Shown piece by piece: positions 41,284 through 50,127 of a stretch of 64,000 nt of DNA. The stretch's first letter is position 1. Each line of letters begins with the position of its first letter. The DNA lies in assembly GCF_014384895.1 (NCBI RefSeq), contig NZ_JACRSQ010000006.1, positions 1 to 64,000 on the forward strand, written 5' to 3'. The DNA is from Bianquea renquensis. GTDB lineage: Bacteria; Bacillota; Clostridia; Lachnospirales; Bianqueaceae. A program made the position numbers and the translations under genes. Under the pieces are notes generated by a model. It saw nothing but the letters and a program-made list of their open reading frames with translations, did no database searches and was not told the origin of the DNA.

Positions 41284-42762
41284 CTACAGTATGGTGCCAT
41301 GTTTTTTGGCAGGGCCTTCCTGGCGCTTGCTGATCAGCATTCCCAGAGCAACAAGAAGGTGTTTGCGCGTCAACGCCGGTTCGATGATATCATCGATATA
41401 CCCGCGGCTGGCCGCCGCATAAGGGGAGGACAGCACCTCAAAATCCGCCGCTTTCTCCGATAAATCAGCGCCCGCCTCCACATCCTTGGCAAACATGATC
41501 CGCGCTGCCGACACGGAATTCATAACGGAAATATCAGCGGTCGGCCAGGCGTACACAACATCGGCTCCGATGTGCTTGGAATTCATGGTGACATAGGCGC
41601 TGCCATAGGCCTTCCGCAAAATCACATTGATCTTTGGCGCCGTGGCGCTGGCAAAGGCAAACGTCATCTTCGAGACCGCATCGGCCAGACCTCCGTTTTC
41701 TTCCTGCACACTCGCCGCGAATCCAGCGGTATCCGTCAGCGTCAGAATCGGAATGGAGAAAGCATCACAAAAGGCAACGAATCCGGCTGCTTTCCGGCAT
41801 CCAGCGATGGTCAGAATGCCATCCTCCACCGCGCTGTTATTGGCGACGACTCCAACAGTTCCCCCGTTGAGCCGCACAAAACCGGTCACCATCCCTGGAG
41901 CAAAATCCGCTTTCGTCTCCACAAAGATTGCGTTGTCCGCCAGCTCGCCGATGACGCCCCGCACATCGAATCCTTCCCCGTCTTCCGGTACTATGGAATC
42001 CAACACCTCACTCACTCGGTTGAGATCATCCATGTCCTCGTAGACCGGAGCATCCTCCGCATTGTTGGCCGGCAGCAGGTCCACCAGAGTGCGCACCTTG
42101 GCAAAGCAGTCCGCCTCATCCTCGCAGACAAAGTCTGCCATGCCGCTCTTCGCTCCGTGAACCTTGGCTCCCGCGATATCCTCCTCCTTCGTCCCCTTTT
42201 CCATGGCATTGGGACTGGAGACAAACACCTTAGATTGCTTTTCCAGCATAAATGTAAAATCCGACATGCCGGGCAACAATGTCTCTCCGCCAGCACACAT
42301 ACCCGCAACGACGGTAATCTGTGGTATCACACCGGAGGCTTTCGCTTTGACCTGGTAGATGGCGCCATAGCCCTCCAGCGCATCTGTCAACTCCTGCAAG
42401 CGAAGACCGGCGGAATCCAGAATCCCGATCACCGGCGCTCCCATCTCCAGCGCCTTCTCATAAAGCTTTGCAATCTTTCTGGCATGCATCTCCCCAACGG
42501 CTCCGCCCATGACGGACGCGTCCTGGCTGTATACATAAACCAGTCTCCCCTGGATGGTTCCGTACCCGGTTACCACGCCATCGGCAGGCGTATCCTGGGA
42601 AACCATGTTAAAATCTGTGCTCCTGTGGTTGACAAAGGCGCCGATCTCAACGAAGCTCAACGGATCCAATACCATGGAAATCCGTTCTCTTGCCGCTTTT
42701 CCGCTGGATTCAAGCGCTGCGCGACTCTTTTTGAGTTCTTGAATCTTCTCCACTGTACTCAT
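41284..42762 (-). CDS. mmdA: CoA-type carboxyltransferase (methylmalonyl-CoA decarboxylase alpha-like)
   Basis: 492 aa. Crotonase-like carboxyltransferase with both halves: GGAVGEMHARKIAKLYEKAL, then AGMCAGGETLLPGMSDF, and the C-terminal TDTAGFAASVQEENGG. Candidates are methylmalonyl-CoA, propionyl-CoA or glutaconyl-CoA, not separable by eye. First gene of the operon with its own promoter and leader. The presence of OadA in the same operon means one Na+ pump may serve two carboxyltransferases. Confidence 0.9.
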   Translation of the reverse strand: MSTVEKIQELKKSRAALESSGKAARERISMVLDPLSFVEIGAFVNHRSTDFNMVSQDTPADGVVTGYGTIQGRLVYVYSQDASVMGGAVGEMHARKIAKLYEKALEMGAPVIGILDSAGLRLQELTDALEGYGAIYQVKAKASGVIPQITVVAGMCAGGETLLPGMSDFTFMLEKQSKVFVSSPNAMEKGTKEEDIAGAKVHGAKSGMADFVCEDEADCFAKVRTLVDLLPANNAEDAPVYEDMDDLNRVSEVLDSIVPEDGEGFDVRGVIGELADNAIFVETKADFAPGMVTGFVRLNGGTVGVVANNSAVEDGILTIAGCRKAAGFVAFCDAFSIPILTLTDTAGFAASVQEENGGLADAVSKMTFAFASATAPKINVILRKAYGSAYVTMNSKHIGADVVYAWPTADISVMNSVSAARIMFAKDVEAGADLSEKAADFEVLSSPYAAASRGYIDDIIEPALTRKHLLVALGMLISKRQEGPAKKHGTIL

Positions 42763-42782
42763 TGGCTACCTCCACTATAAAA

Positions 42783-42875
42783 TTATTTTATTCTTGGCCG
42801 AAGGTTCACAGTTCAACCAAATGTGAGTCCTTTCGACTCAGAACTGTTATAAAAATAACAACCCAACTTTTGACC
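42783..42875 (-). promoter_or_regulatory. Structured 5' leader of the decarboxylase operon
   Basis: The minus-strand leader contains GTTAT-TTTT-ATAAC, then a nested stem AGTTCTGAGTC-GAAAG-GACTCA with an outer AGTTC/GAACT pairing, and GGTT...AACC beyond it. No known riboswitch class fits, and no T run follows. Confidence 0.4.
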
Positions 42876-42882
42876 AAGATAA

Positions 42883-42911
42883 ATTATACATCAGTTTCCG
42901 TCAATTTACAA
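42883..42911 (-). promoter_or_regulatory. Promoter of the decarboxylase operon
   Basis: Minus strand -35 TTGTAA (42906-42911), 17-bp spacer, perfect -10 TATAAT (42883-42888). Confidence 0.75.
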
Positions 42912-42925
42912 TGGCAAATTTAATA

Positions 42926-42952
42926 TAAAAAAAAGAAATTCTTTCGAATTTC
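42926..42952 (-). terminator. Intrinsic terminator of the scpA-to-mnmM operon
   Basis: GAAATTC-GAAA-GAATTTC stem with a stable tetraloop, followed by eight T residues, 3 bp after the mnmM stop. Confidence 0.9.
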
Positions 42953-42955
42953 ATA

Positions 42956-43534
42956 CTACATGGGATACGAAATTGATTTTTCTATCAAAATCAGGACCGG
43001 TGGCGACTGGGGACTATTGCTCCATCGCATCTCCACCACCTGCGCCATGTGCCTGTCCAGCCGCGACGCATATGCCGATACGGCCCTGTACTCGTCCATT
43101 CCCCCCGGATGGCCTGTGTAGCACAGAAGTGATATGAAACCGCCCTTTTTTAGCAGCGCCAGCGCCTTGTCCAACGCCTCACAGGTACTTTCTCCCCTTG
43201 TCACCACAGTTGGATCGCCTCCTGGAAGGTACCCCAGGTTAAACATCATGCCGTCTATGGGCGCCTTCACATATGCGTCTAGCTTCGCATGGGAATCGAG
43301 GATCAAATCCACCGAAGCCGTGACCTCATGGGTTAACAGTCTTGCTCTCGTCTGTACAAGCGCCTCTCCCTGAATGTCAAAGGCGTAGATCTTGCCAGCT
43401 GCTCCAACATGGCTCGCCAAAAACAGCGTGTCCCGTCCACCTCCTGCCGTCGCATCGACGTACACGCCACCCTTTTGAATGTGCGGCTCCAGCATTGTAT
43501 GCAGCTGGCCCGTGATATGGGATGAAATGATCAT
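42956..43534 (-). CDS. mnmM: tRNA (mnm5s2U34)-type methyltransferase MnmM (YtqB family)
   Basis: 192 aa. Small Rossmann methyltransferase: SAM motif VDATAGGGRDTLFLAS, then FNLGYLPGGDPTVVT and CYTGHPGGMDEY, the blocks that define the YtqB/MnmM family, which methylates the wobble uridine modification in Gram-positives lacking MnmC. Coupled to rluB by a 4-nt overlap. Confidence 0.9.
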   Translation of the reverse strand: MIISSHITGQLHTMLEPHIQKGGVYVDATAGGGRDTLFLASHVGAAGKIYAFDIQGEALVQTRARLLTHEVTASVDLILDSHAKLDAYVKAPIDGMMFNLGYLPGGDPTVVTRGESTCEALDKALALLKKGGFISLLCYTGHPGGMDEYRAVSAYASRLDRHMAQVVEMRWSNSPQSPPVLILIEKSISYPM

Positions 43535-44283
43535 AGCGTCTCCTGGATCAGAGCGCTGTCTTTCAGAGCCTGAATCTCCTCCTGGGTTAGGACTCGGTAT
43601 TCGCCCTCCTCCAACCTTCCCAGTCGCACACTGCCCACCGCCACGCGCCGGAGTTTCAGCACTGGATGGCCAATCGCCCTGGCCATTCTTCGCACCTGGT
43701 GGTTCTTTCCCTCATAGACAGTAATCTCCACACGGCTGTGGCTGCCCGCAGCTCCAAGATATTTAGCCTGCGCCGGCCTCGTCACGTAGCCATCCTCCAG
43801 TGTCACGCCTGCCCGCAGCTTCTCTATGTCCTCCTGCTGCACCATTCCTTTTAGTATGCCGTGGTACACCTTTGCTACATGGTGTTTCGGATGGGTCATG
43901 GCGTAGGCAAGCTCCCCATCGTTGGTCAGCAGCAGTAGACCTGTGGTCTGATAGTCCAACCGGCCGATGGGATACAGCCGCACCCCTGGGAGGTCGATCA
44001 ATTCACACACATTGGGCCGGCCAAATTGGTCCTTACTGGTGGTGATGTAGCCGGCTGGTTTATTTAGAGCGACGGTCACCTTTTTCTCTTCCAGTTGTAT
44101 TCTTTTCCCACGGAACTGGACTGTATCCTGCTCTGGATCGATCTTCGTGCCCAATTCTGTGACAATCGCGCCATTGACCCGCACCTGTCCATCGGCAATC
44201 CAGGCCTCACATTTCCTCCTGGATCCACATCCAGCCAAAGCCATAAACTTTTGTAAACGCATGTTCTCCATTGTACTCTCCAT
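43531..44283 (-). CDS. rluB: Pseudouridine synthase of the RsuA/RluB family
   Basis: 250 aa; AGGAG lies 5 nt before ATG 44283, preferred over the ATGs further in. S4 RNA-binding domain at residues about 8-55 (MALAGCGSRRKCEAWIADGQ); catalytic Asp in IGRLDYQTTGLLLLTNDGEL; late NHQVRRM motif. Expected to modify 23S rRNA. Confidence 0.93.
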   Translation of the reverse strand: MESTMENMRLQKFMALAGCGSRRKCEAWIADGQVRVNGAIVTELGTKIDPEQDTVQFRGKRIQLEEKKVTVALNKPAGYITTSKDQFGRPNVCELIDLPGVRLYPIGRLDYQTTGLLLLTNDGELAYAMTHPKHHVAKVYHGILKGMVQQEDIEKLRAGVTLEDGYVTRPAQAKYLGAAGSHSRVEITVYEGKNHQVRRMARAIGHPVLKLRRVAVGSVRLGRLEEGEYRVLTQEEIQALKDSALIQETL

Positions 44284-44291
44284 TTCTTCTC

Positions 44292-45470
44292 CTACATTTG
44301 AACTTCTGTATGAAAAAAACCTTCCAACACCCTATGTAAAAAATAGGTAAAATCCATTCGCGCCGATCCCTCCGCCGTTACAACCGGCAGAGACTGCGCT
44401 GCCTTTCCATCCACATAGACCGTAGCCTCTCCCACCACCTCACCGGCCTCAACCGGCGCCTCCAACACATAGGGGAGGTCATAGTGAATCTCCAGCTGGT
44501 CATCGTCTTTCATAAAATATTTGAAATCGCCTTCGATTTTGGTTCCCACCTGCGCCGTCGTACCGCGGGACACCTCAATCGCCTCTTGGGTATCCTTTCC
44601 ATCAAGGGGTACGGTCTTCCAGGTATAATTCAGGAACCCGTAGTCCAATAACTTCTTTGTATCCGCGATTCGATATTGGGAATGGGGCGGCCACCCAGAT
44701 CCTAAGACCACGGAGATAAGCTGAACACCATCGCGGGAGGCGATCCCCACAAGGCAAAGCCCCGCTTGGGAGGTAAACCCCGTCTTGCCACCGGTGGCGC
44801 CGGGGTAGGCTGTCAACAGCGGATTTTTATTGGATAGGGATACACTGCGGCTGTTCCCCCGATTTTGCTGAATCTCATAGGATTGGGTCCCCACGATCTT
44901 CATAAAAGTCTCATTCTGGACTGCATAGGCCGTAATGAGGGCCAAATCCGCCGCTGTCGTCTGATGTCCTTCCGCGTCCAAACCACTTGGCGTTTTAAAG
45001 CATGTGTTCTTTGCCCCGATCTCCTGCGCTTTCTCCGTCATCATGGCACAAAAATTTTCAACGGATCCGCCAACGTGTTCTGCCACAGCGACAGCCACAT
45101 CATTGTAGGATTGCAGCATTAGAGCGTACAGTAAGTCCTCCAATACGAATGTTTCTCCTTCTCGAAGATTCATATTGACCTCCGGCTGCTGCGCCGCATT
45201 GGCGCTGACGGATACCATGTCGGAGAGATTGCCGTTTTCCAGCGCAACGGTCAGGGTCATGATCTTCGTCGTACTCGCCATGGCGCGAGGCTCGGATCCA
45301 TTTTTATCATATAGGATCCTCCCTGATTCGGCTTCCATAACGACGGCCGATAAGGCGTTGAGATCCGATTGCTCCGGCGCCCCATCCCCACAGATAAGGT
45401 TAGGCCAAAACAAAACCAACACAAGCACGATTCCATATACAATCCGGAATCCATACTTCTTCCTCTTCAC
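44292..45470 (-). CDS. D-alanyl-D-alanine carboxypeptidase (DacF/PBP5 family)
   Basis: 392 aa, GTG start. Signal peptide near residues 5-25 (hydrophobic IVYGIVLVLVLFWPNLI). Active site: SxxK in MASTTKIM, SxN in QSYNDVAVAVAE, KTG in TGGKTGFTSQAG; C-terminal PBP5-like beta domain and a short tail. Trims pentapeptides of peptidoglycan. Between scpB and rluB. Confidence 0.93.
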   Translation of the reverse strand: MKRKKYGFRIVYGIVLVLVLFWPNLICGDGAPEQSDLNALSAVVMEAESGRILYDKNGSEPRAMASTTKIMTLTVALENGNLSDMVSVSANAAQQPEVNMNLREGETFVLEDLLYALMLQSYNDVAVAVAEHVGGSVENFCAMMTEKAQEIGAKNTCFKTPSGLDAEGHQTTAADLALITAYAVQNETFMKIVGTQSYEIQQNRGNSRSVSLSNKNPLLTAYPGATGGKTGFTSQAGLCLVGIASRDGVQLISVVLGSGWPPHSQYRIADTKKLLDYGFLNYTWKTVPLDGKDTQEAIEVSRGTTAQVGTKIEGDFKYFMKDDDQLEIHYDLPYVLEAPVEAGEVVGEATVYVDGKAAQSLPVVTAEGSARMDFTYFLHRVLEGFFHTEVQM

Positions 45471-45526
45471 AGCATCACATCCAAATATTCATCGTCTAAG
45501 AAGAGTATAGTATGTTGCCGCTTAAT

Positions 45527-46111
45527 TTATTCCTCGTCCTCGTTTGAAACCTGGAAAAAATCCTTGGGTAAATCCCCCTCCTCCAGCTGCTCTGCATTTT
45601 GCAAATAGGGGAGATCGCGGATGCTTCGGAAACCAAAATACCGCAGAAATTCATCTGTGGTTCCAAAGAGAATGGGACGTCCCGGCGCTTTCAGCCTCCC
45701 CTTTTCCACAACGAGGTTAAAATCGATCAGGCGGTTGATGATGTTGTCCGACCGAACGCCTCGAATCTCCTCCACCTCCTGCTTCGTGACCGGTTGCCGG
45801 TATGCAATGATGGCCAGGGTTTCCAGCTGGGTTTCTGTCAGGGTGATTTTCTGCCCGGATCGGTATAAGAGCTTGATATGAGTATAGTAGTCAGGACGGC
45901 TTGTCATCTGATAGGAATTTTCGATCTCCAGAATCTGCATTCCACGCTCTTCCCGGTCATAATAGTCTTTAAGCTGACTGACGATCTTCCGGGCGGTGGA
46001 AGGATTCTGCCCAAGAACTCTGGCGATACTGTCCAGGCTAACTGGCTCTCCAGCAGCGAATAGCAGCGATTCCGCGATCTTTTCCAACCGTTTAAGATTC
46101 AACTCTTCCAT
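45527..46111 (-). CDS. scpB: Segregation and condensation protein B
   Basis: 194 aa. Two winged-helix domains; ESLLFAAGEPVSLDSIARVL near the start and AIIAYRQPVTKQEVEEIRGV are family blocks. Binds ScpA and the SMC ATPase for chromosome condensation. Overlaps scpA by 20 nt. Confidence 0.96.
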   Translation of the reverse strand: MEELNLKRLEKIAESLLFAAGEPVSLDSIARVLGQNPSTARKIVSQLKDYYDREERGMQILEIENSYQMTSRPDYYTHIKLLYRSGQKITLTETQLETLAIIAYRQPVTKQEVEEIRGVRSDNIINRLIDFNLVVEKGRLKAPGRPILFGTTDEFLRYFGFRSIRDLPYLQNAEQLEEGDLPKDFFQVSNEDEE

Positions 46112-46859
46112 CCTCTACCTCTTCTCTCCTCATGACCATGATAATATCAGAAAAAATACCGTCCTGCCTCAATACGACCCGGTTCATCCGGCTGAGTTCC
46201 AACATTGCCATAAAGTATGTAATCGTCTCGATTTTCGACCGGCTCTTTTCCCGCAAGCTGTAAAAGCTGACTTCCTCCAGCAATTCCATGGTCTTCATGA
46301 GAGACTCGATTTTCTCCTCTATGGTGTATTCGTCCTTCTCCACGGAGTTAAACTGGGAGCGCACCATGTCCACACTATCCCGCTTGCCCCGCATCAGCTT
46401 CGTATAAACCGAATACAGTTCCTGCAGCGTCACACCCTCCAGCAATTCCTCCAGGGTGGGCATGGGGCGTTCTCCTTGGATGTCCTCCGGCTTCCGGTAT
46501 AGGATCAATTCTGAATCCCCCGTCTGATTTTCTCGCAGAAATGCAGCGGCCTGTTTATATTTCTTGTACTCCAGGAGTCTAGCAATCAGCGCCTCCCGCG
46601 GATCCTCTTCCTCCTCTTCGTTTTTTTGCGCCGCCGGCAGAAGCATCCGCGCCTTGATGTTGATCAGGGTTGCCGCCATGACCACAAATTCACTGGCGAT
46701 TTCCATGTTCATCTCGTTCATCTGCCTCAGATACTCCAGATACTGCTTTGTCACCTCAAAGATGGGGATATCATAAATATTCAGCTGATTTTTTTCAATC
46801 AAGTGCAACAGCAGATCCAACGGCCCTTCAAATACCGGCAGCCTGACTTCCAGCGCCAC
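46092..46859 (-). CDS. scpA: Segregation and condensation protein A (kleisin)
   Basis: 255 aa, GTG start after GGAGGGAG. FEGPLDLLLHLIEKNQLNIYD is the kleisin N-terminal helix (quoted in part); the C-terminal winged helix has TYFMAMLELSRMNRVVLRQ. Bridges SMC heads. First gene of the scpA-scpB-dac-rluB-mnmM operon. Confidence 0.95.
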   Translation of the reverse strand: MALEVRLPVFEGPLDLLLHLIEKNQLNIYDIPIFEVTKQYLEYLRQMNEMNMEIASEFVVMAATLINIKARMLLPAAQKNEEEEEDPREALIARLLEYKKYKQAAAFLRENQTGDSELILYRKPEDIQGERPMPTLEELLEGVTLQELYSVYTKLMRGKRDSVDMVRSQFNSVEKDEYTIEEKIESLMKTMELLEEVSFYSLREKSRSKIETITYFMAMLELSRMNRVVLRQDGIFSDIIMVMRREEVEDGRVES

Positions 46860-46900
46860 CTAGCTCCCTCCCTTCGCCCTCGCAATCGACAATATCTTTT

Positions 46901-46929
46901 ATTGTACAAGTTCCCTCCCAAAAATGCAA
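46901..46929 (-). promoter_or_regulatory. Possible promoter of the scpA operon
   Basis: Minus strand -10 TACAAT (46901-46906), 17-bp spacer, weak -35 TTGCAT (46924-46929), which touches the end of the upstream terminator. Confidence 0.5.
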
Positions 46930-46967
46930 GAAAAAAGCAGAAATAATTTAATTATTATATCTGCTTT
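46929..46967 (-). terminator. Intrinsic terminator of the second DD-carboxypeptidase gene
   Basis: AAAGCAGA (minus strand) pairs with TCTGCTTT, extended by inner ATAAT/ATTAT, then TTTTC, 12 bp past the stop. Confidence 0.85.
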
Positions 46968-46979
46968 CTCGATATCACC

Positions 46980-48149
46980 TTACATCCATTTGGCTAAAAG
47001 TTTCTGGAGGATTCGGGTAAAATCCATCTTCTGCACATCGGCGGCCGCGACTAGGGGAAGTCTGGCGACCTCCTTCCCATCTAGGGAATATACGATTTCT
47101 CCCAGGGCATCCCCCGCTTTCACCGGCGCCTCGATGCCATCCTTCAATTGCACTTCTTTCGTCAGGCTCTCCGCACTAATGGGATTACTCTTTTCTGTGA
47201 GCATTTGGACGTTTCCTTGGACCAGCGCCACGACTTCATCCGCATCGCCGCCGCGAATGGGAACCGTTCCCGCCTCATTGCCATCGGTCTCCACCTTAAA
47301 AAAGCCGTACCCTCCAAATCCATAGTCCAAAAGGGTGCATACATCGGCGGAGCGCTGGTCCTTTGTTTCCGCCCCCATAACCACCGCGATCAATTGCAAG
47401 TCACCGCGTTTTGCCGTCGCCGAGATGGAATACTTGGCTAGCCGGGTAAATCCCGTCTTTAAACCGTTCATCCCCTCGTAGCTCTGGATGAGCTTGTTGG
47501 TGTTGACCATGTCGGTCTCGCCGGCTCCCTTTTTCCACTGATGAGGCATCATCTCATGCCAGATGGTGGTATACTCGAATACTTCCGGAAAATTATTGAT
47601 CAGCTCTCTCGACATCAGGGCAATATCATAGGCACTTGTCACATGGCCGTCCGCGTCCAGGCCGCAGGGATTGACAAAATGCGTGTCGTTCATCCCCAGC
47701 TCCTTTGCGCGGGCGTTCATCATCTCGACAAAGCCATCCTGGCTTCCACCGATATATTCCGCCGTCGCGATTGCGGCGTCATTGCCTGATGCGACGCACA
47801 TCCCTTTGATCAAATTGCTGAGTGCGATGGATTCCCCCGCCTCCAGCAAAATCGTAGACCCTCCGTATCCTGCTGCATTTTCGCTGACGGTGACCATATC
47901 CTCCATCGAGGCTTTTCCATCGCGCACTGCCTCATAGGCCAGCAAAATGGTCATGACTTTCGTGACGCTGGCGGGACGCAGCGCTTCATGGCTATTGCTC
48001 TCGTACAGAACCTGTCCCGTAGATGGCTCCATCAAAACAGCTGATGGAGCGGAAATATTCAGAGAAGTCTCCGCCTCGACTGTCCTAGCTGGAGTCCAAA
48101 GGGAAAGGACCATGCACGTGCAAAGCAGGAGAACTATAGGTTTTCTCAT
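46980..48149 (-). CDS. D-alanyl-D-alanine carboxypeptidase (DacF/DacB family)
   Basis: 389 aa with signal peptide (about 1-25). Active site: SxxK in PASVTKVMTILL, SxN in VASGNDAAIATAEY, KTG in NGLKTGFTRLAKYS. C-terminal beta domain and a short amphipathic end (ILQKLLAKWM) that may bind the membrane. Monocistronic between its terminator and the divergent degV. Related to the enzyme at 44292; two DacF-type enzymes are usual in spore formers. Confidence 0.93.
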   Translation of the reverse strand: MRKPIVLLLCTCMVLSLWTPARTVEAETSLNISAPSAVLMEPSTGQVLYESNSHEALRPASVTKVMTILLAYEAVRDGKASMEDMVTVSENAAGYGGSTILLEAGESIALSNLIKGMCVASGNDAAIATAEYIGGSQDGFVEMMNARAKELGMNDTHFVNPCGLDADGHVTSAYDIALMSRELINNFPEVFEYTTIWHEMMPHQWKKGAGETDMVNTNKLIQSYEGMNGLKTGFTRLAKYSISATAKRGDLQLIAVVMGAETKDQRSADVCTLLDYGFGGYGFFKVETDGNEAGTVPIRGGDADEVVALVQGNVQMLTEKSNPISAESLTKEVQLKDGIEAPVKAGDALGEIVYSLDGKEVARLPLVAAADVQKMDFTRILQKLLAKWM

Positions 48150-48221
48150 GATGATACTACCTCCTAAACACTTGTATTGTATCGTTAGAATCTGTCATTT
48201 ATAAAAAAATATGCAAAAAAC

Positions 48222-48250
48222 TTGTAGTTTGCTGTAAAATCATATATAAT
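48222..48250 (+). promoter_or_regulatory. Promoter of the degV gene
   Basis: -35 TTGTAG (48222-48227), 17-bp spacer, perfect -10 TATAAT (48245-48250). Confidence 0.75.
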
Positions 48251-48299
48251 ATCTCCTATACCTTTTTCAGGCAGACCAACAATACTAAAGGAGGATTTT

Positions 48300-49178
48300 A
48301 TGCGTCCAATTCGGATCCTGTCAGATAGTTCCTGTGACTTACCGGCAGACGAAATTCAAGCTCATCAGATACAAGTGATTCCGTTTTATATTTCCTTTGA
48401 TAAAACCCATTACCAGAAGGAGGGCGTGGAATTATCGCGGGATGATTTTTTTAAACAGTTGACCGGCGGGATTTTTCCCAAGACTTCCGTACCCACCATT
48501 GAAGACTACAGCAATGCCTTTGCCGACAGCATCGAAGCGGGATACGATGTCATATGCATCTGCATCACTGACGCTTTTTCCGGTTCCGCCCAGTCAGCCT
48601 TCAACGCGGCTTCCATGACCTGCGAAAAATATCCCGGCGCCCGGGTGGAAGTGCTCAACTCACGCCTGGCGACCGGAGCCCAGGGATTGTTGGTTTTAGA
48701 GGCCTGCCGGATGCGGGACGCCGGCCTGTCCGTCGATTCCATTATGGACAAACTGACAATTCTTAAGGACACCGCGCGGATTCAATTTACTTTGGATACC
48801 CTTGAGTATCTCCAAAAGGGGGGCCGAATCGGCAAGGTGAGCGCCATCGCTGGATCTGTTCTGAACATCCAACCGCTGATCGTGTTGAAAGACGGCGAAT
48901 TAATCCCCTTTGGAAAAGCCCGCGGCCGAAAAAGGGCCATGCAGAAGATTCTGGAAATGTTTCAAGATGACGTTCCCTCCGAAGATTACGCCTCGTACCG
49001 CTTTGGCGTTGAGGTTGGGACCTGCTATGAGGACGGCGCCATTATTCAGGATCAACTGGAATCCATGTTGGGCCGCCCTGTCGACGTACAATATCTGCCT
49101 ACCGGCGCAACCATCGGGACGTATACGGGTCCTTCCGCTCTCGGAATTTGTTATATTCGCAGGTTTGAGACCATATAG
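48300..49178 (+). CDS. DegV family fatty acid-binding protein
   Basis: 292 aa, AAAGGAGG site. Start ILSDSSCDLPADE, lipid-contact motif FPKTSVPTIEDY and the C-terminal TGATIGTYTGPSALG are typical. DegV (FakB) proteins carry fatty acids to the FakA kinase; no fakA is in the window. Confidence 0.94.
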   Translation: MRPIRILSDSSCDLPADEIQAHQIQVIPFYISFDKTHYQKEGVELSRDDFFKQLTGGIFPKTSVPTIEDYSNAFADSIEAGYDVICICITDAFSGSAQSAFNAASMTCEKYPGARVEVLNSRLATGAQGLLVLEACRMRDAGLSVDSIMDKLTILKDTARIQFTLDTLEYLQKGGRIGKVSAIAGSVLNIQPLIVLKDGELIPFGKARGRKRAMQKILEMFQDDVPSEDYASYRFGVEVGTCYEDGAIIQDQLESMLGRPVDVQYLPTGATIGTYTGPSALGICYIRRFETI

Positions 49179-49202
49179 TAATACAAAAAAATGAGGTGCT
49201 CT

Positions 49203-50120
49203 ATGGTAAAACCAAGACCACTGCAAAAAGGATCCCGCGCTGCTCTCATCGCCCCCTCCGGTCCCGTCTCCCCTGGCGAGCCAGAACAGTGCTCCCGCGT
49301 GCTGGAAGAATTGGGCCTTGTTCCAGTACTGTATCCCAGCGTCCATCTCCGCCACGGCTATCTGGCCGGCGATGACAGTGCCCGCGCAAAGGACTTGATG
49401 GAAGCATTTTTGGACCCGGCCATCGACGGAATTTTCTGCATTCGAGGCGGCTACGGCGCATCCCGCATCCTGCCTCTCCTGGATTTTGACCGTATACGGT
49501 CATGCCCTAAGTTTTTTGGAGGCTTTAGCGATATAACCGCCCTCCACATCTGTCTAAATCAGTTTTGCCAACTCATGACCTATCACATTCCCATGCCATC
49601 CACCATTGTACACAAAGGTCTGGATCCCTATACGCGCCGCCAAATCTTGAACTGCATGGCAGGATTCGAGGAGGACGCAATTGAAAATCCGCCGGACATT
49701 CCCTTCCTGCCCTTGGTATCTGGACAGGCGGAAGGTGAATTGACCGGCGGTAATCTGACCCTCGTCGCTTCTTCTCTGGGAACTCCCTATGAGATCGATA
49801 CGCGGGGGAAAATTTTATTTTTGGAAGATGTCAAGGAACAGCCATACCAGATTGACCGGATGCTGGTCCAGCTGCGAAATGCAGGAAAATTCAAGGATTG
49901 CGCTGGGATTTTGCTGGGCGAATGGACCGATTGCGATCCCGCTAACCCTGAATCTTCCCTTCCTCTTGGCCGAATCTTTCAAGATCTTCTTGTTCCAGAG
50001 GGAAAGCCCATACTGGAAAATCTTGTGTGTGGCCATTGTATGCCATCGCTATGCCTGCCTCTCGGCGCACAGGTTTTTGTGGACGCGGAAAAGGGGCGGA
50101 TCTCATTTCCTGGGAAATAA
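49203..50120 (+). CDS. LD-carboxypeptidase (peptidase family S66)
   Basis: 305 aa from ATG 49203 (GAGGTG 5 nt upstream). Catalytic Ser is in FFGGFSDITALH, Glu in FLEDVKEQPYQIDRM, His in VCGHCMPSLCLPLG; IRGGYGASRILPLLD is the family block. Removes D-Ala from murein tetrapeptide during recycling; relatives (MccF) cleave microcin C. Cytoplasmic. 24 bp after degV; its end is 7 bp from the convergent dehydrogenase gene. Confidence 0.93.
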   Translation: MVKPRPLQKGSRAALIAPSGPVSPGEPEQCSRVLEELGLVPVLYPSVHLRHGYLAGDDSARAKDLMEAFLDPAIDGIFCIRGGYGASRILPLLDFDRIRSCPKFFGGFSDITALHICLNQFCQLMTYHIPMPSTIVHKGLDPYTRRQILNCMAGFEEDAIENPPDIPFLPLVSGQAEGELTGGNLTLVASSLGTPYEIDTRGKILFLEDVKEQPYQIDRMLVQLRNAGKFKDCAGILLGEWTDCDPANPESSLPLGRIFQDLLVPEGKPILENLVCGHCMPSLCLPLGAQVFVDAEKGRISFPGK

Positions 50121-50127
50121 TGGAATT

